DNA of 64,000 nucleotides from AC-49 sp963766605 (GTDB taxonomy: Bacteria; Actinomycetota; Thermoleophilia; Solirubrobacterales; Solirubrobacteraceae): NCBI GenBank assembly GCA_963766605.1, contig CAVYAT010000002.1, forward strand, positions 186,001 to 250,000, in the 5' to 3' direction. Every line of letters begins with the position of its first letter. Positions within the stretch are counted from its first letter, which is position 1. Below the pieces are notes generated by a model that had not been told where the DNA came from, did not search any database, and was given only the letters and a program-made list of their open reading frames with translations. Shown here one piece after another: positions 8,278 to 15,503 of this stretch. A program made the translations under genes and the position numbers.

Positions 8278-8607
8278 CTAGCGGTCCTCGCGGTCGCGAT
8301 CGCGCGACGGGCGACCGCCCGTGCGCTCCTCGCGCTGGCCCTCGGCCGCGTAGGGCAGCAGCGCCAGCTCGCGGGCGCGCTTGACGGCCTGGGCGATCTG
8401 GGCCTGGTGGCGGCGGCAGGCGCCGGTGATGCGGCGCGAGCGGATCTTGCCGCGCTCGGACACGAACCGCCGCAGGCCGCCGGCGTCCTTGTAGTCGACC
8501 TGCTCGATCTTGTCCTTGCAGTACGGGCACGGCTTGCGACGACCGCCGCCGCCCGGGCCCTTCCTGTCACGCCGGCGTACCGGCTTGCGATTGCGCTGCT
8601 TGGCCAC
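8278..8607 (-). CDS. rpsR: 30S ribosomal protein bS18 (zinc-type)
   Basis: bS18 pairs with bS6 on the 30S platform. This copy is 109 residues, longer than the usual 75-90 because of a basic N-terminal extension and a charged C-terminal tail. The core CPYCKDKIEQVDYKDAGGLRRFVSERGKI is typical, followed by ITGACRRHQ. The CxxC plus the later cysteine and histidine are the zinc-binding (C+) form. The start is GTG with GGAG 8 bases upstream. The 85-base leader folds into a nested hairpin described separately. Confidence 0.96.
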   Translation of the reverse strand: MAKQRNRKPVRRRDRKGPGGGGRRKPCPYCKDKIEQVDYKDAGGLRRFVSERGKIRSRRITGACRRHQAQIAQAVKRARELALLPYAAEGQREERTGGRPSRDRDREDR

Positions 8608-8616
8608 TCAGATGCT

Positions 8617-8676
8617 CCGTGTCACTCGCACGTCGAAGCGCGCCCGGATGGCGCGCCGACGCACATTGTGACACGG
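8617..8676 (-). promoter_or_regulatory. Nested hairpin in the rpsR leader
   Basis: Outer arms 8617-8625 and 8668-8676 are perfect 9-base complements (CCGTGTCAC/GTGACACGG). Inner arms 8638-8644 and 8650-8656 pair over 7 bases (GCGCGCC/GGCGCGC). In the rpsR transcript the downstream outer arm ends in CGG of the CGGAG Shine-Dalgarno, so folding could partly hide the ribosome binding site. It may be an r-protein control element or a terminator for the sigma gene. Confidence 0.5.
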
Positions 8677-8692
8677 ATCGCGCGATTTCAGC

Positions 8693-9256
8693 TCACGAGG
8701 CAACGAGCGGCCGATCGCCGATCGCCGATCGCAGCATCGCCAGGCCGCGCGAGATGCGCGAGGCGATCGTCCCGTGGGGCAGTCCGAGCTCGTCGGCGAT
8801 GACGCCGTAGCTCTGATCCTCGATGAAGAAGCGCCGCACGACGTCGCGGTAGGGCTCGGGCAGCCCGTCGAGCGCTCGGTGCACCGCGAGGGCCTGCTCG
8901 ATCTGCTCCAGGCGCGGGTCGCGCTCGCCCTGCTCGACGATCGCGTCGATGTCGACCTCGGGCCGTGTCGCGCGGACGCGGTCGATGCAGGCGCGGCGCG
9001 ACAGCTGGGCGATCCACGGCTTCAGCGCCTCGGGGTTGTTGAGCGTGTGCAGGTGGCGGAACGCCCGCGTGAAGACCTCCTGGAACACGTCCTGGGCGGT
9101 CGTCTCGTCGAACCCGAAGCCGCCCGAGACGATCGCGTAGACGTAGGGCGAGAAGCGGCGCACGAGCGCGCTCCAGGCGTCCTCATCGCCGGTCAGACAG
9201 CGCCGCGCGAGCTCGCCGTCGCGGCGCCGCGCGAGGTCCTCGGCCGGGCCGCTCAC
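8693..9256 (-). CDS. Sigma-70 family (ECF-like) RNA polymerase sigma factor
   Basis: A 187-residue two-domain sigma factor. Region 2 spans about residues 25-95 (LVRRFSPYVYAIVSGGFGF, DVFQEVFTRAFRHL, PWIAQLSRRACIDRVR). Region 4 is the helix-turn-helix ADELGLPHGTIASRISRGLAMLR after LPEPYRDVVRRFFIEDQSY. No region 1.1 or 3 is seen. The GTG start overlaps the stop of a 70-residue ORF (GTGA), so the two are coupled. It lies between ssb and rpsR, where ribosomal operons normally have nothing or a short gap. Target promoters are unknown. Confidence 0.92.
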   Translation of the reverse strand: MSGPAEDLARRRDGELARRCLTGDEDAWSALVRRFSPYVYAIVSGGFGFDETTAQDVFQEVFTRAFRHLHTLNNPEALKPWIAQLSRRACIDRVRATRPEVDIDAIVEQGERDPRLEQIEQALAVHRALDGLPEPYRDVVRRFFIEDQSYGVIADELGLPHGTIASRISRGLAMLRSAIGDRPLVAS

Positions 9257-9465
9257 GGGCTTGCGTCGGGCTTCGTCGCGGCTGCCCCTTCGCGGTCGGG
9301 CTGCGCCGTGGGCGGCGCGGCCTCCGCCCGGCCCGCGGCCGACGGGACCGCACACGCGGCCGCGATCCATTCGGGCGGCGCGGCCGGCAACGCGCGCATC
9401 AGCGCGGCCAACTCCCGTTCGTCAGGCACCTGGGACATCGCGTTCTCACGACGGTCGTCGGCCAC
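9253..9465 (-). CDS. Small protein coupled to the sigma factor
   Basis: A 70-residue ORF starting with GTG at 9465, with GGGAAG 6 bases upstream, and ending inside the GTGA overlap with the sigma gene. It contains the amphipathic segment ELAALMRALPAAPPEWIAAA and a disordered Ala/Pro/Lys tail. There is no membrane helix or zinc motif. Position and coupling suggest a regulator or anti-sigma peptide for the downstream sigma factor, but I recognise no anti-sigma domain. A second possible start is the ATG at 9438. Confidence 0.6.
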   Translation of the reverse strand: MADDRRENAMSQVPDERELAALMRALPAAPPEWIAAACAVPSAAGRAEAAPPTAQPDREGAAATKPDASP

Positions 9466-9487
9466 GATTTCTTCCCGATCGACCCGG

Positions 9488-10081
9488 TCAGCGCTCCAAT
9501 GTGCGAGCCGTGTCCCGGCTCGACCGGGCGGCCGCGACCAGGGCTCGCGCGCGGCCGGCCCGCTCGTCGTCGCCGGCGACGAGCAGATTGATCTCGATCA
9601 GATGCGCGACCATCTCCGCCGCCGCGGTGGCGAGGATCGTCGCGGCGACCGCGTCGGCCCGCACGACGGTGGCGCCATTGCGGGCGACGAGCTCGGCCAG
9701 CTCGGCGGCGTCGCTCGCCGCCTCGCCGATCGCCAGCAGCAGCTGGACGCTGAGGTCCAGCGCGTTGCCGAGGTCGAGGTCGCTGTGGGCCGACCGCGGC
9801 GTGCTGGGGATCGCGGCCTGCTCCAGACCCGCCAGCGCGTCGGCGAACGCCTCCTCGGCCTCGGCCGCCAGCGCGAGCGCGCGCTCGCGCAGCGCGTCGG
9901 CCTGGGCCAGGGCGCCGCCGCGCTCATCCCAGTCGCTGGCCGCGCTCGCGACCTGCGCCGACAGGTCGGCGGCCAGCGCGACCGACAGGGCCGCCACGGC
10001 GCTCGAGGCCGAGCGCCCGTCACCGTCGCCGCGGGCGAACGCGCCTATCGAAGGCAGGTCCGACTCGCGGCGACGTGCCAC
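9488..10081 (-). CDS. Cyclodeaminase/cyclohydrolase-like (FTCD C-domain) protein
   Basis: A 197-residue, almost entirely helical protein. The arrangement SSAVAALSVALAADLSAQVASA, the central acidic helices, then DLDLGNALDLSVQLLLAIGEAASDAAELAELV and the late HLIEINLLV resemble the formiminotransferase-cyclodeaminase C-terminal family, whose full members act on folate derivatives. The usual glycine-rich entry (GGGS) reads GDGDGRSASS, so it may be catalytically divergent. The GTG at 10081 is chosen because it follows the ssb stop by 7 bases with AGAGAAG just upstream. The family call is moderate and function is unproven. Confidence 0.6.
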   Translation of the reverse strand: MARRRESDLPSIGAFARGDGDGRSASSAVAALSVALAADLSAQVASAASDWDERGGALAQADALRERALALAAEAEEAFADALAGLEQAAIPSTPRSAHSDLDLGNALDLSVQLLLAIGEAASDAAELAELVARNGATVVRADAVAATILATAAAEMVAHLIEINLLVAGDDERAGRARALVAAARSSRDTARTLER

Positions 10082-10088
10082 GGCTTCT

Positions 10089-10562
10089 CTAGAACGGGAT
10101 GTCGTCGTCCGACGGCGCCGGGCCGCCGCCCCCGCCGGCCGGAGCGGCGGCGAAGTCGCCGGTGTCGACGGGGATGTCGGCGCGCGGCTGGAAGCCGTTG
10201 CCGCCCCCGCCGCCCGCGTCGTCGCGGCCGCCGAGGAACTGGACCGAGTCGGCGATGATGTCGATCGCCTGGCGCTTGCCGCCCTGCTCGGTCTCCCACT
10301 CGCGCCACTCCAGGCGGCCGTCGATCGCAACCGGCCGGCCCTTGGTCAGGTAGCGCGCGCAGTTCTCGCCCTGGGCGCCCCAGACCGTCACGTCGAAGTA
10401 GTTGGGCTTGTCGACCCACTCGCCCGACGCGCCGTCCTTACGGCGCGTGTTGCAGGCGACGCGCAGCTTGCACACGGACGTGCCGCTGGGTAGCGCGCGG
10501 AGCTCTGGATCGGCGGTGAGGTTCCCGGTCAGAACCACCCGGTTGATGTTGGTGGCGGCCAC
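10089..10562 (-). CDS. ssb: Single-stranded DNA-binding protein
   Basis: A 157-residue SSB: an OB fold over roughly the first 110 residues (NINRVVLTGNLTADPELR, WRE...GKRQAIDIIADSVQFLG), a glycine-rich linker, and the acidic protein-docking tip DDDIPF at the C-terminus. The start is GTG at 10562 preceded by AAAGGAG at good spacing, one of the few strong Shine-Dalgarno sites here. It follows rpsF as in most bacteria. Confidence 0.98.
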   Translation of the reverse strand: MAATNINRVVLTGNLTADPELRALPSGTSVCKLRVACNTRRKDGASGEWVDKPNYFDVTVWGAQGENCARYLTKGRPVAIDGRLEWREWETEQGGKRQAIDIIADSVQFLGGRDDAGGGGGNGFQPRADIPVDTGDFAAAPAGGGGGPAPSDDDIPF

Positions 10563-10600
10563 GTTGTGGCTCCTTTCACGAAGTCTTTCGGCTGCGAACG

Positions 10601-10606
10601 AGTCTA
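10601..10606 (-). promoter_or_regulatory. Possible -10 (TAGACT) for ssb
   Basis: TAGACT on the minus strand lies 38 bases before the ssb GTG in the 123-base rpsF-ssb gap, leaving a short leader with the AAAGGAG site. No convincing -35 is seen. Confidence 0.3.
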
Positions 10607-10685
10607 GACCGGGTGTTACCGGGCCCAGCGGACGTCATGACAGACGCCTGCAATCTGCGGCCGAATTGTTTGAAAGCGACGACGC

Positions 10686-11102
10686 TCAGTCGTCGTCGGA
10701 GGGCTCGGCGGCGACCGCGACCGGGGGAGCGTCGCGCTCGGAGGAGTCCTCGTCGTGCAGCGGCGGCGGGGCGGCGGAGGCGCGCATGTCCGGCGGCGGC
10801 GGCGTGCCCGGGGCGAGCTTGACGATCCTGAACCGGACGACGCCGTCGGTGATGCGCAGCGTGCGGTTCAGGTTGGCCAGCAGGTCGGGCGTCCCGTGGA
10901 ACTGGAACAGGTGGTACTCGGCCTCGGTCTTGTGGTCGATCTCGAAAGCCAGGTGCCGTGTTCCCCAGGCGTGCTTGCCGATCACCTCGCCGCCGGCGGC
11001 GATCATCGCCTCGACGTCGGAGACGACCTTGGCCCGCACCTCATCCGCCGCGGCGGTGTCGAGGAGCAGGACGATGTCGTATGTCGGTGCGGTCGCAGCC
11101 AT
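10686..11102 (-). CDS. rpsF: 30S ribosomal protein bS6
   Basis: A 138-residue bS6 with the ferredoxin-like core (YDIVLLLDTAAADEVRAKVV, GKHAWGTRHLAFEIDHKTEAEYHLFQF, LNRTLRITDGVVRFRIVKL) and an extended Pro/Ala/Asp-rich C-terminal tail of about 35 residues ending DDD. An ATG 39 bases further upstream is open, but it adds non-homologous residues, so 11102 is taken. First gene of the ribosomal-replication block on the minus strand. Confidence 0.96.
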   Translation of the reverse strand: MAATAPTYDIVLLLDTAAADEVRAKVVSDVEAMIAAGGEVIGKHAWGTRHLAFEIDHKTEAEYHLFQFHGTPDLLANLNRTLRITDGVVRFRIVKLAPGTPPPPDMRASAAPPPLHDEDSSERDAPPVAVAAEPSDDD

Positions 11103-11128
11103 GGGAAAACCCCCGCCTGGGCGCAGGC

Positions 11129-11134
11129 ACGATA
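11129..11134 (-). promoter_or_regulatory. Possible -10 (TATCGT) for the rpsF operon
   Basis: TATCGT lies 26 bases before the rpsF ATG, giving a roughly 20-base leader containing GGCGGGGG as a weak ribosome binding site. Confidence 0.35.
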
Positions 11135-11178
11135 GCAGCACGGGGGCGAATTCCCGCCGCCCAGCGCCTCATAGACGC

Positions 11179-11595
11179 ATGCTCGCCCGGATCCGCTGGG
11201 GCAACGTCGCGCTCGCACTGACCGCCGTCGGCACGATCGCGCTCGTCGCTGCCTGGCCGTCGCTGCGCGCCCCGGCGCCGCCGCTGCCGCCCGCCACACC
11301 CCGCCCGGTCGCGACCGCGATCAGGGCTCCGACGACCGCCGCGACCCCGCCGCCGCCAGAGTTCGGCGTCGAGCACACCGCTCCTCTGCCCCCGAAACCG
11401 AAACCGAAGCCGAAGCCGAGGCCGAAGGCGCAACCGACGCCCAAGCCACGACCGAGGCCCGCCCCACGCCACCGCCGCCACGCCCGGCCGGTGCCCAGAC
11501 CGCCACCGCCGTCCGAACCGCCCGCTCCGCAGCCGCCACCACCACGCCCGCACCCCAGCGTCAGCGCCGAGTTCGGTCACCCCAGGGAGTTCTAG
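11179..11595 (+). CDS. Small membrane-anchored proline-rich protein
   Basis: A 138-residue ORF. The N-terminus GNVALALTAVGTIALVAAW is one membrane span. The rest is Pro/Ala/Lys/Arg-rich with a (PK)n tract encoded near 11395-11435 and a terminal SVSAEFGHPREF. It resembles tethered, extended cell-wall-facing linkers but has no catalytic domain. Its TAG overlaps the otsA stop on the opposite strand (CTAG palindrome). It could be a chance frame, but the hydrophobic start followed by a strictly biased tail supports a real gene. Confidence 0.6.
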   Translation: MLARIRWGNVALALTAVGTIALVAAWPSLRAPAPPLPPATPRPVATAIRAPTTAATPPPPEFGVEHTAPLPPKPKPKPKPRPKAQPTPKPRPRPAPRHRRHARPVPRPPPPSEPPAPQPPPPRPHPSVSAEFGHPREF

Positions 11596-13091
11596 GCCGG
11601 CGCGTCCACCATCGCCCGCTTCTTGGCGATGTCGGCCAGCTGGTCGTCGATCCAGTCGCCGGGATCGCGCGCGGTGACGGTCTCCTTCAGGCCGCGCGCG
11701 CGCCGCTCGCGCTCGTGCGCGGGCATCGTCAGGGCCGCGTGGATCGAGTCGGCCAGCTCCTGGATGTCGAACGGGTTGACCGACAGCGCGAACTCGCCGA
11801 GCTCCTCGTGGGCCCCCGTGTTCTCGGAGAGGATCGAGACGCCCGCGTGCTCGTTGACCAGCGGGCCTTCCTTGGCCACCAGGTTCATCCCGTCGAACAT
11901 CGCGTTGACCAGCAGCACGTCGTAGTGCTTGTAGGCGGCCACCGCCTCCTCGAGGTCGTCGCGCAGCTTGAGCTGGATCGGCATCCAGTCGGTCGTTCCG
12001 TGGCGGTGGTTGACGACCGCCACCAGCGCCTCGATGCGGTCCAGGTACTCCTGGTACTCGGGCACGTCGGTGCGCGACGGCATCAGCTGCGCGATGAACG
12101 TGATCCGCTCGCGGAACTCGGGGTGCTGTTCGAGGAACAGGTCAAAGCCGCTGAAGCCGCGCAGCACGTTCTTGGACAGGTCGGCGCGGTCGACGCGCAG
12201 GATCAGGTGGTCGCGCTTGCGCTCCAGCAGCACGCGCTCGAACGCCGCCACGCGGTCGCTGGCCGCGACAGCGCACGTCGCGCGCGCATCGATCGGCAGC
12301 GGGTAGGCCCGCACCCACACCTCGCGCTCATCGAACCACACGATCCCGCGGTCGAAGTCGACCGGCAGGTCCATCAGGTCGCGGCAGCACTGCAGGAAGT
12401 TGCGCCGGTAGGACTGCGTGTGCAGGCCGACGATGTCGTTGGACAGGATCCCGCAGAAGATCTCCTCGCGGATGCGGTTGGGCAGCACCCGCCAGGAGTC
12501 CGACTGGGTCCACGGGATGTGGATGAAGTGGTGCAGGAAGACGTCGGGCCGCGCCTTGCGGACGAGCGCCGGCAGCGTGTAGAGGTGGTAGTCGTGGACC
12601 ATCACGACGGGGTCCACCATCCCCTCGATCTCGTCGACCACCGCCCGCGCCAGGTCGTCGTTGACGACGTTGTAGCCAAACTCGAACGCCTCGACCTCGT
12701 TGCGGCGGATGTCCGGAGCGTTGGACAGGTCCCACAGGTAGTGCTGGATGAACCACAGCATCGGGTTGGCGAAGATCGAGTAGAAGCGGTCGTAGGCGTC
12801 GGGGTCGGACACGACGAGCCGCACGTGGTACTCGCCGCCGGCCGGCGTGCGCACGATGAACGGCCGCCCGCGCGCCTCGTGGGCCTTGTTCACGTCGCCG
12901 TCGGTCATCGCCGACGCGACCCAGACCGCGTCGCGGTGCGAGGCCAGGCCGGTCAGGGCGGTGACCAGGCCGCCGGTGCCGCGCGACGGCGTGCCGTCGG
13001 ATTCGTAGGTGACCGGTCCGCGGTTGGAGACCAGCACGAGCGGGGCATGCCCGCCGTTGCTGCGGTCGTCCATCCGGGGCGCGTCGGTCAC
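11592..13091 (-). CDS. otsA: Trehalose-6-phosphate synthase (GT20)
   Basis: A 499-residue GT20 retaining glycosyltransferase with the GT-B fold, transferring glucose from a nucleotide sugar to glucose-6-phosphate. Visible blocks are VLVSNRGPVTY and RGTGGLVTAL near the N-terminus, FIQHYLWDL, VMVHDYHLYTLPALVR, FIHIPWTQSDSWRVLP, the donor-site RADLSKNVLRGFSGFDLFL, and EGMNLVAKE-like FDGMNLVAKEGPLVNEHAGVSILSENTGAHEEL. Full length. Glucosylglycerol-phosphate synthase is a related alternative. It overlaps the treT stop by 4 bases and is its operon partner. No OtsB phosphatase is adjacent. Confidence 0.9.
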   Translation of the reverse strand: MTDAPRMDDRSNGGHAPLVLVSNRGPVTYESDGTPSRGTGGLVTALTGLASHRDAVWVASAMTDGDVNKAHEARGRPFIVRTPAGGEYHVRLVVSDPDAYDRFYSIFANPMLWFIQHYLWDLSNAPDIRRNEVEAFEFGYNVVNDDLARAVVDEIEGMVDPVVMVHDYHLYTLPALVRKARPDVFLHHFIHIPWTQSDSWRVLPNRIREEIFCGILSNDIVGLHTQSYRRNFLQCCRDLMDLPVDFDRGIVWFDEREVWVRAYPLPIDARATCAVAASDRVAAFERVLLERKRDHLILRVDRADLSKNVLRGFSGFDLFLEQHPEFRERITFIAQLMPSRTDVPEYQEYLDRIEALVAVVNHRHGTTDWMPIQLKLRDDLEEAVAAYKHYDVLLVNAMFDGMNLVAKEGPLVNEHAGVSILSENTGAHEELGEFALSVNPFDIQELADSIHAALTMPAHERERRARGLKETVTARDPGDWIDDQLADIAKKRAMVDAPA

Positions 13092-14326
13092 GGCGACGCC
13101 AGAAGCTCTCCGAAGATCTTCAAGTAGTCACGAAGGTAGCGAGGGGTGAGGAAGTGGGTGCGCACGTGTTCCTTGCCCCGCAGCCCCAGTGCCTTGCCCA
13201 GGCCGGGGTCGGCGAGGATCTCCATCGTACGCTGCGCGCACTCCTGGGCCGTGCCGACGAGGAATCCGCTGACCCCGTCCTCCACCTGGAGCGGGATCCC
13301 GCCGACGTTGCCGCCGACGAACGGCCGCCCCTTCCAGATCGCCTCGGACACGGTCAGCCCGAAGCCCTCGCGCGTCGACTTCTGGATCAGCACGTCGGAC
13401 TGCGACTGGAACGCGTTGACCTCGATCGCGCCGACGTTGTTGAAGTTGTTGAGGATGTGGACGTCGGGGTCGCCGGCTGCGTGGGCGACGGTCGCGTTGA
13501 AGTAGTCCCAGCCCTCGGGGTCGTCGGACGCCATCGAGCCGACGAGCGCCAGCTGCACGTCGGGGAACCGCTCCTTGACGATCCGGTAGGCGTCGATCAC
13601 GCCGAGCGGGTCCTTCCACGGGTCAAAGCGCGAGACCTGGCAGATCATCGGACGGTCGACGTCGATGCCGAACTGCCCGCACACGTAGGCGGCGTCCTCC
13701 GGCGACAGCGCCATGTTCTTGGGGGCCAGCGGGTCGATCGCGGGCGGCACGATGTTGACCTTGCCGCCCATGCCGTCGGGCACGTACTGCGCCATGTGGA
13801 ACAGCGACTGCGGATAGGTCGTGATGTACGGCAACAGACGTCCGATCGTGGCCGCGTTCGGCGTCGAGAGGTCGATGTGGCAGCGCCACACCCAGCCCCT
13901 GGCCTTCTCCGGGACCAGCGTGTGCAGCGCCGCCGGCTGCGGGTCGTGGATCAGCGCCACGTCCCAGCCGCCGACGAGCTCGCGCGCGTTCATCTCGTTG
14001 TAGCGCTCCCACGTGTCCCACTGCTCGGCCGACAGGTCCTCGGGCGCGCCCTGCAGCGCGTTGTGCATCAGCTTCGTCGCGTTGAAGAACTCCTCGCGCC
14101 CGTAGATGACCTGCCACTCGACGTCGAGCCCGACATCCTTCATCAGCGGCACGAGCGTGTAGAGGATCTCCGAGACGCCGCCGCCGAACGCGGTGGCCGA
14201 GACGTGCACGACGCGGGCGCCCTGCAGCGGCTCCGCGAGTTCGCGGATCTCGGCGATCAGGTCGCGGCCGACGATGTGCGTGTAGTCGGCGAGGCTCTTG
14301 GTGCCGACGGCAACAGGCTGGAGCAC
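13088..14326 (-). CDS. treT: Trehalose synthase TreT (GT4)
   Basis: A 412-residue GT4 enzyme that joins NDP-glucose and glucose reversibly to trehalose. Diagnostic blocks are HVSATAFGGGVSEILYTLVPLM near residue 42, EFFNATKLMHNALQG, DPQPAAL, WRCHIDLSTPN, RFDPWKDPLGVIDAYR, and the donor EGFGLTVSEAIWKGRPFVGGNVGGIPLQV. The GTG at 14326 has TAGATT 8 bases upstream and no Shine-Dalgarno, so it is probably leaderless. It heads a two-gene unit with otsA, giving two independent trehalose routes in one transcript. Confidence 0.93.
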   Translation of the reverse strand: MLQPVAVGTKSLADYTHIVGRDLIAEIRELAEPLQGARVVHVSATAFGGGVSEILYTLVPLMKDVGLDVEWQVIYGREEFFNATKLMHNALQGAPEDLSAEQWDTWERYNEMNARELVGGWDVALIHDPQPAALHTLVPEKARGWVWRCHIDLSTPNAATIGRLLPYITTYPQSLFHMAQYVPDGMGGKVNIVPPAIDPLAPKNMALSPEDAAYVCGQFGIDVDRPMICQVSRFDPWKDPLGVIDAYRIVKERFPDVQLALVGSMASDDPEGWDYFNATVAHAAGDPDVHILNNFNNVGAIEVNAFQSQSDVLIQKSTREGFGLTVSEAIWKGRPFVGGNVGGIPLQVEDGVSGFLVGTAQECAQRTMEILADPGLGKALGLRGKEHVRTHFLTPRYLRDYLKIFGELLASP

Positions 14327-14334
14327 GGGGCGGC

Positions 14335-14340
14335 AATCTA
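14335..14340 (-). promoter_or_regulatory. Putative leaderless -10 (TAGATT) for treT-otsA
   Basis: TAGATT lies 8 bases before the treT GTG, within a run of GATA repeats (14338-14348 on the minus strand) between treT and the end of the HtrA gene. Confidence 0.4.
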
Positions 14341-14357
14341 TCTATCTGATGGGCGGC

Positions 14358-15503
14358 CTACCCGGTCGACGGCCGCGTCCCCAGCGTCACCGTCACCGTT
14401 CGGTGCTTGCCGTTGCGCACGATCGCCACGACGACGCGATCGCCTGGCCGGTAGCCGGCCAGTGCCCGGGCGACCTGTGACGCCTGGCCGACCGGCGATT
14501 TGCCGACCGCGACGATCACGTCGCCGCCGGGGTGAAACGGGACCCCCTGGAACATCGCGCGCGCGCCGGTCCCGGCCCGCAGCCCGGCCTTCGCCCCCGG
14601 CCCACCGGGCTGGACATCGTCGATGTAGGCGCCATGGGGGACGTGAAGCGAGAAGTGCGACGCGAGCTGCGGGTAGACGTCGGTCGTGCGCACGCCGAGG
14701 AACGCGTAGCGGACCTTGCCGGTCGCGCGTAGCTGGTCGATCGAGCGCCGCACGGTGTCGATCGGCACGGCGAAGCCGACGCCCGACCCCTGGCCGTTGC
14801 TGGAGTCGATCTGTGAGGCGATGCCGAGCACGCGGCCGCGTCCGTCGAGCAGCGGGCCGCCCGAGTTGCCGTGGTTGATCGCAGCGTCGGTCTGGATCGC
14901 CCCCTCGATCGTGAAGCCGGTCAGCGAGCTGATCGTCCGGTTGGTGCCCGAGATGACGCCGACCGACAGTGACTGGTCCTCGCCGAAGGGGCTGCCGATG
15001 ACCATCGCCGGCGCCCCGACGATGACGTTCGACGAGTTGCCCAGCGGCAGCGGGCGCAGGCTCAGGCCGCCGGCCGGCACCCGCAGCAGCGCGACGTCGG
15101 AGTTGGGGTCGAAGCCGACGATCCGCGCCTCGACCTGGTCGCCGTCGGTGAAGCGCACGAAGACGTGCGATGCCGGGTGGATCGAGGTGCCGGTCCCGCC
15201 GGTGACGACGTGGGCGTTGGTGGCGATCTCGCCGTTGCCGGAGATCACGAAGCCCGAGCCCAGTCCGGTGCCGGACTGCGGGCCGATGCCCTCGGCGATG
15301 ATCGTCACGACCCCCGGCGCCTCGGCGCGATAGACGTCCTCGGGGTTGGCCGCCGAGTCGCCGCCCGCCGGGCGCAGGACGTCGACATGCGTGGTCTCGT
15401 TGACGGTCTGCGCGACGGTCACGGTCTTCGTCGTGGTGCTCGAGCCGCACGCGGCGAGCGCCGCCGTCGCCGCGACGGCCGCAACCGCGGCGAGCGCCCT
15501 CAT
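14358..15503 (-). CDS. HtrA/DegP-type serine protease, lipoprotein
   Basis: A 381-residue exported protease of family S1C. The signal peptide ends in the lipobox LAAC (Cys about residue 19), so it is membrane-tethered on the outer face. The trypsin-like domain has the triad His in TNAHVV, Asp in NSDVALLRV and Ser in NHGNSGGPLL, followed by one PDZ domain (HVPHGAYIDDVQPGGPGAKAG...). The start overlaps the kinase stop (ATGA), so kinase and protease are co-translated. The arrangement suggests an envelope-stress circuit in which the two-component pair controls its own protease. Confidence 0.93.
   Translation of the reverse strand: MRALAAVAAVAATAALAACGSSTTTKTVTVAQTVNETTHVDVLRPAGGDSAANPEDVYRAEAPGVVTIIAEGIGPQSGTGLGSGFVISGNGEIATNAHVVTGGTGTSIHPASHVFVRFTDGDQVEARIVGFDPNSDVALLRVPAGGLSLRPLPLGNSSNVIVGAPAMVIGSPFGEDQSLSVGVISGTNRTISSLTGFTIEGAIQTDAAINHGNSGGPLLDGRGRVLGIASQIDSSNGQGSGVGFAVPIDTVRRSIDQLRATGKVRYAFLGVRTTDVYPQLASHFSLHVPHGAYIDDVQPGGPGAKAGLRAGTGARAMFQGVPFHPGGDVIVAVGKSPVGQASQVARALAGYRPGDRVVVAIVRNGKHRTVTVTLGTRPSTG

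Noticed and set aside
11395..11435. CCGAAA/CCGAAG repeats as a CRISPR or tandem repeat array
   Set aside because: The six-base periodicity simply encodes Pro-Lys in frame, and there are no spacers.
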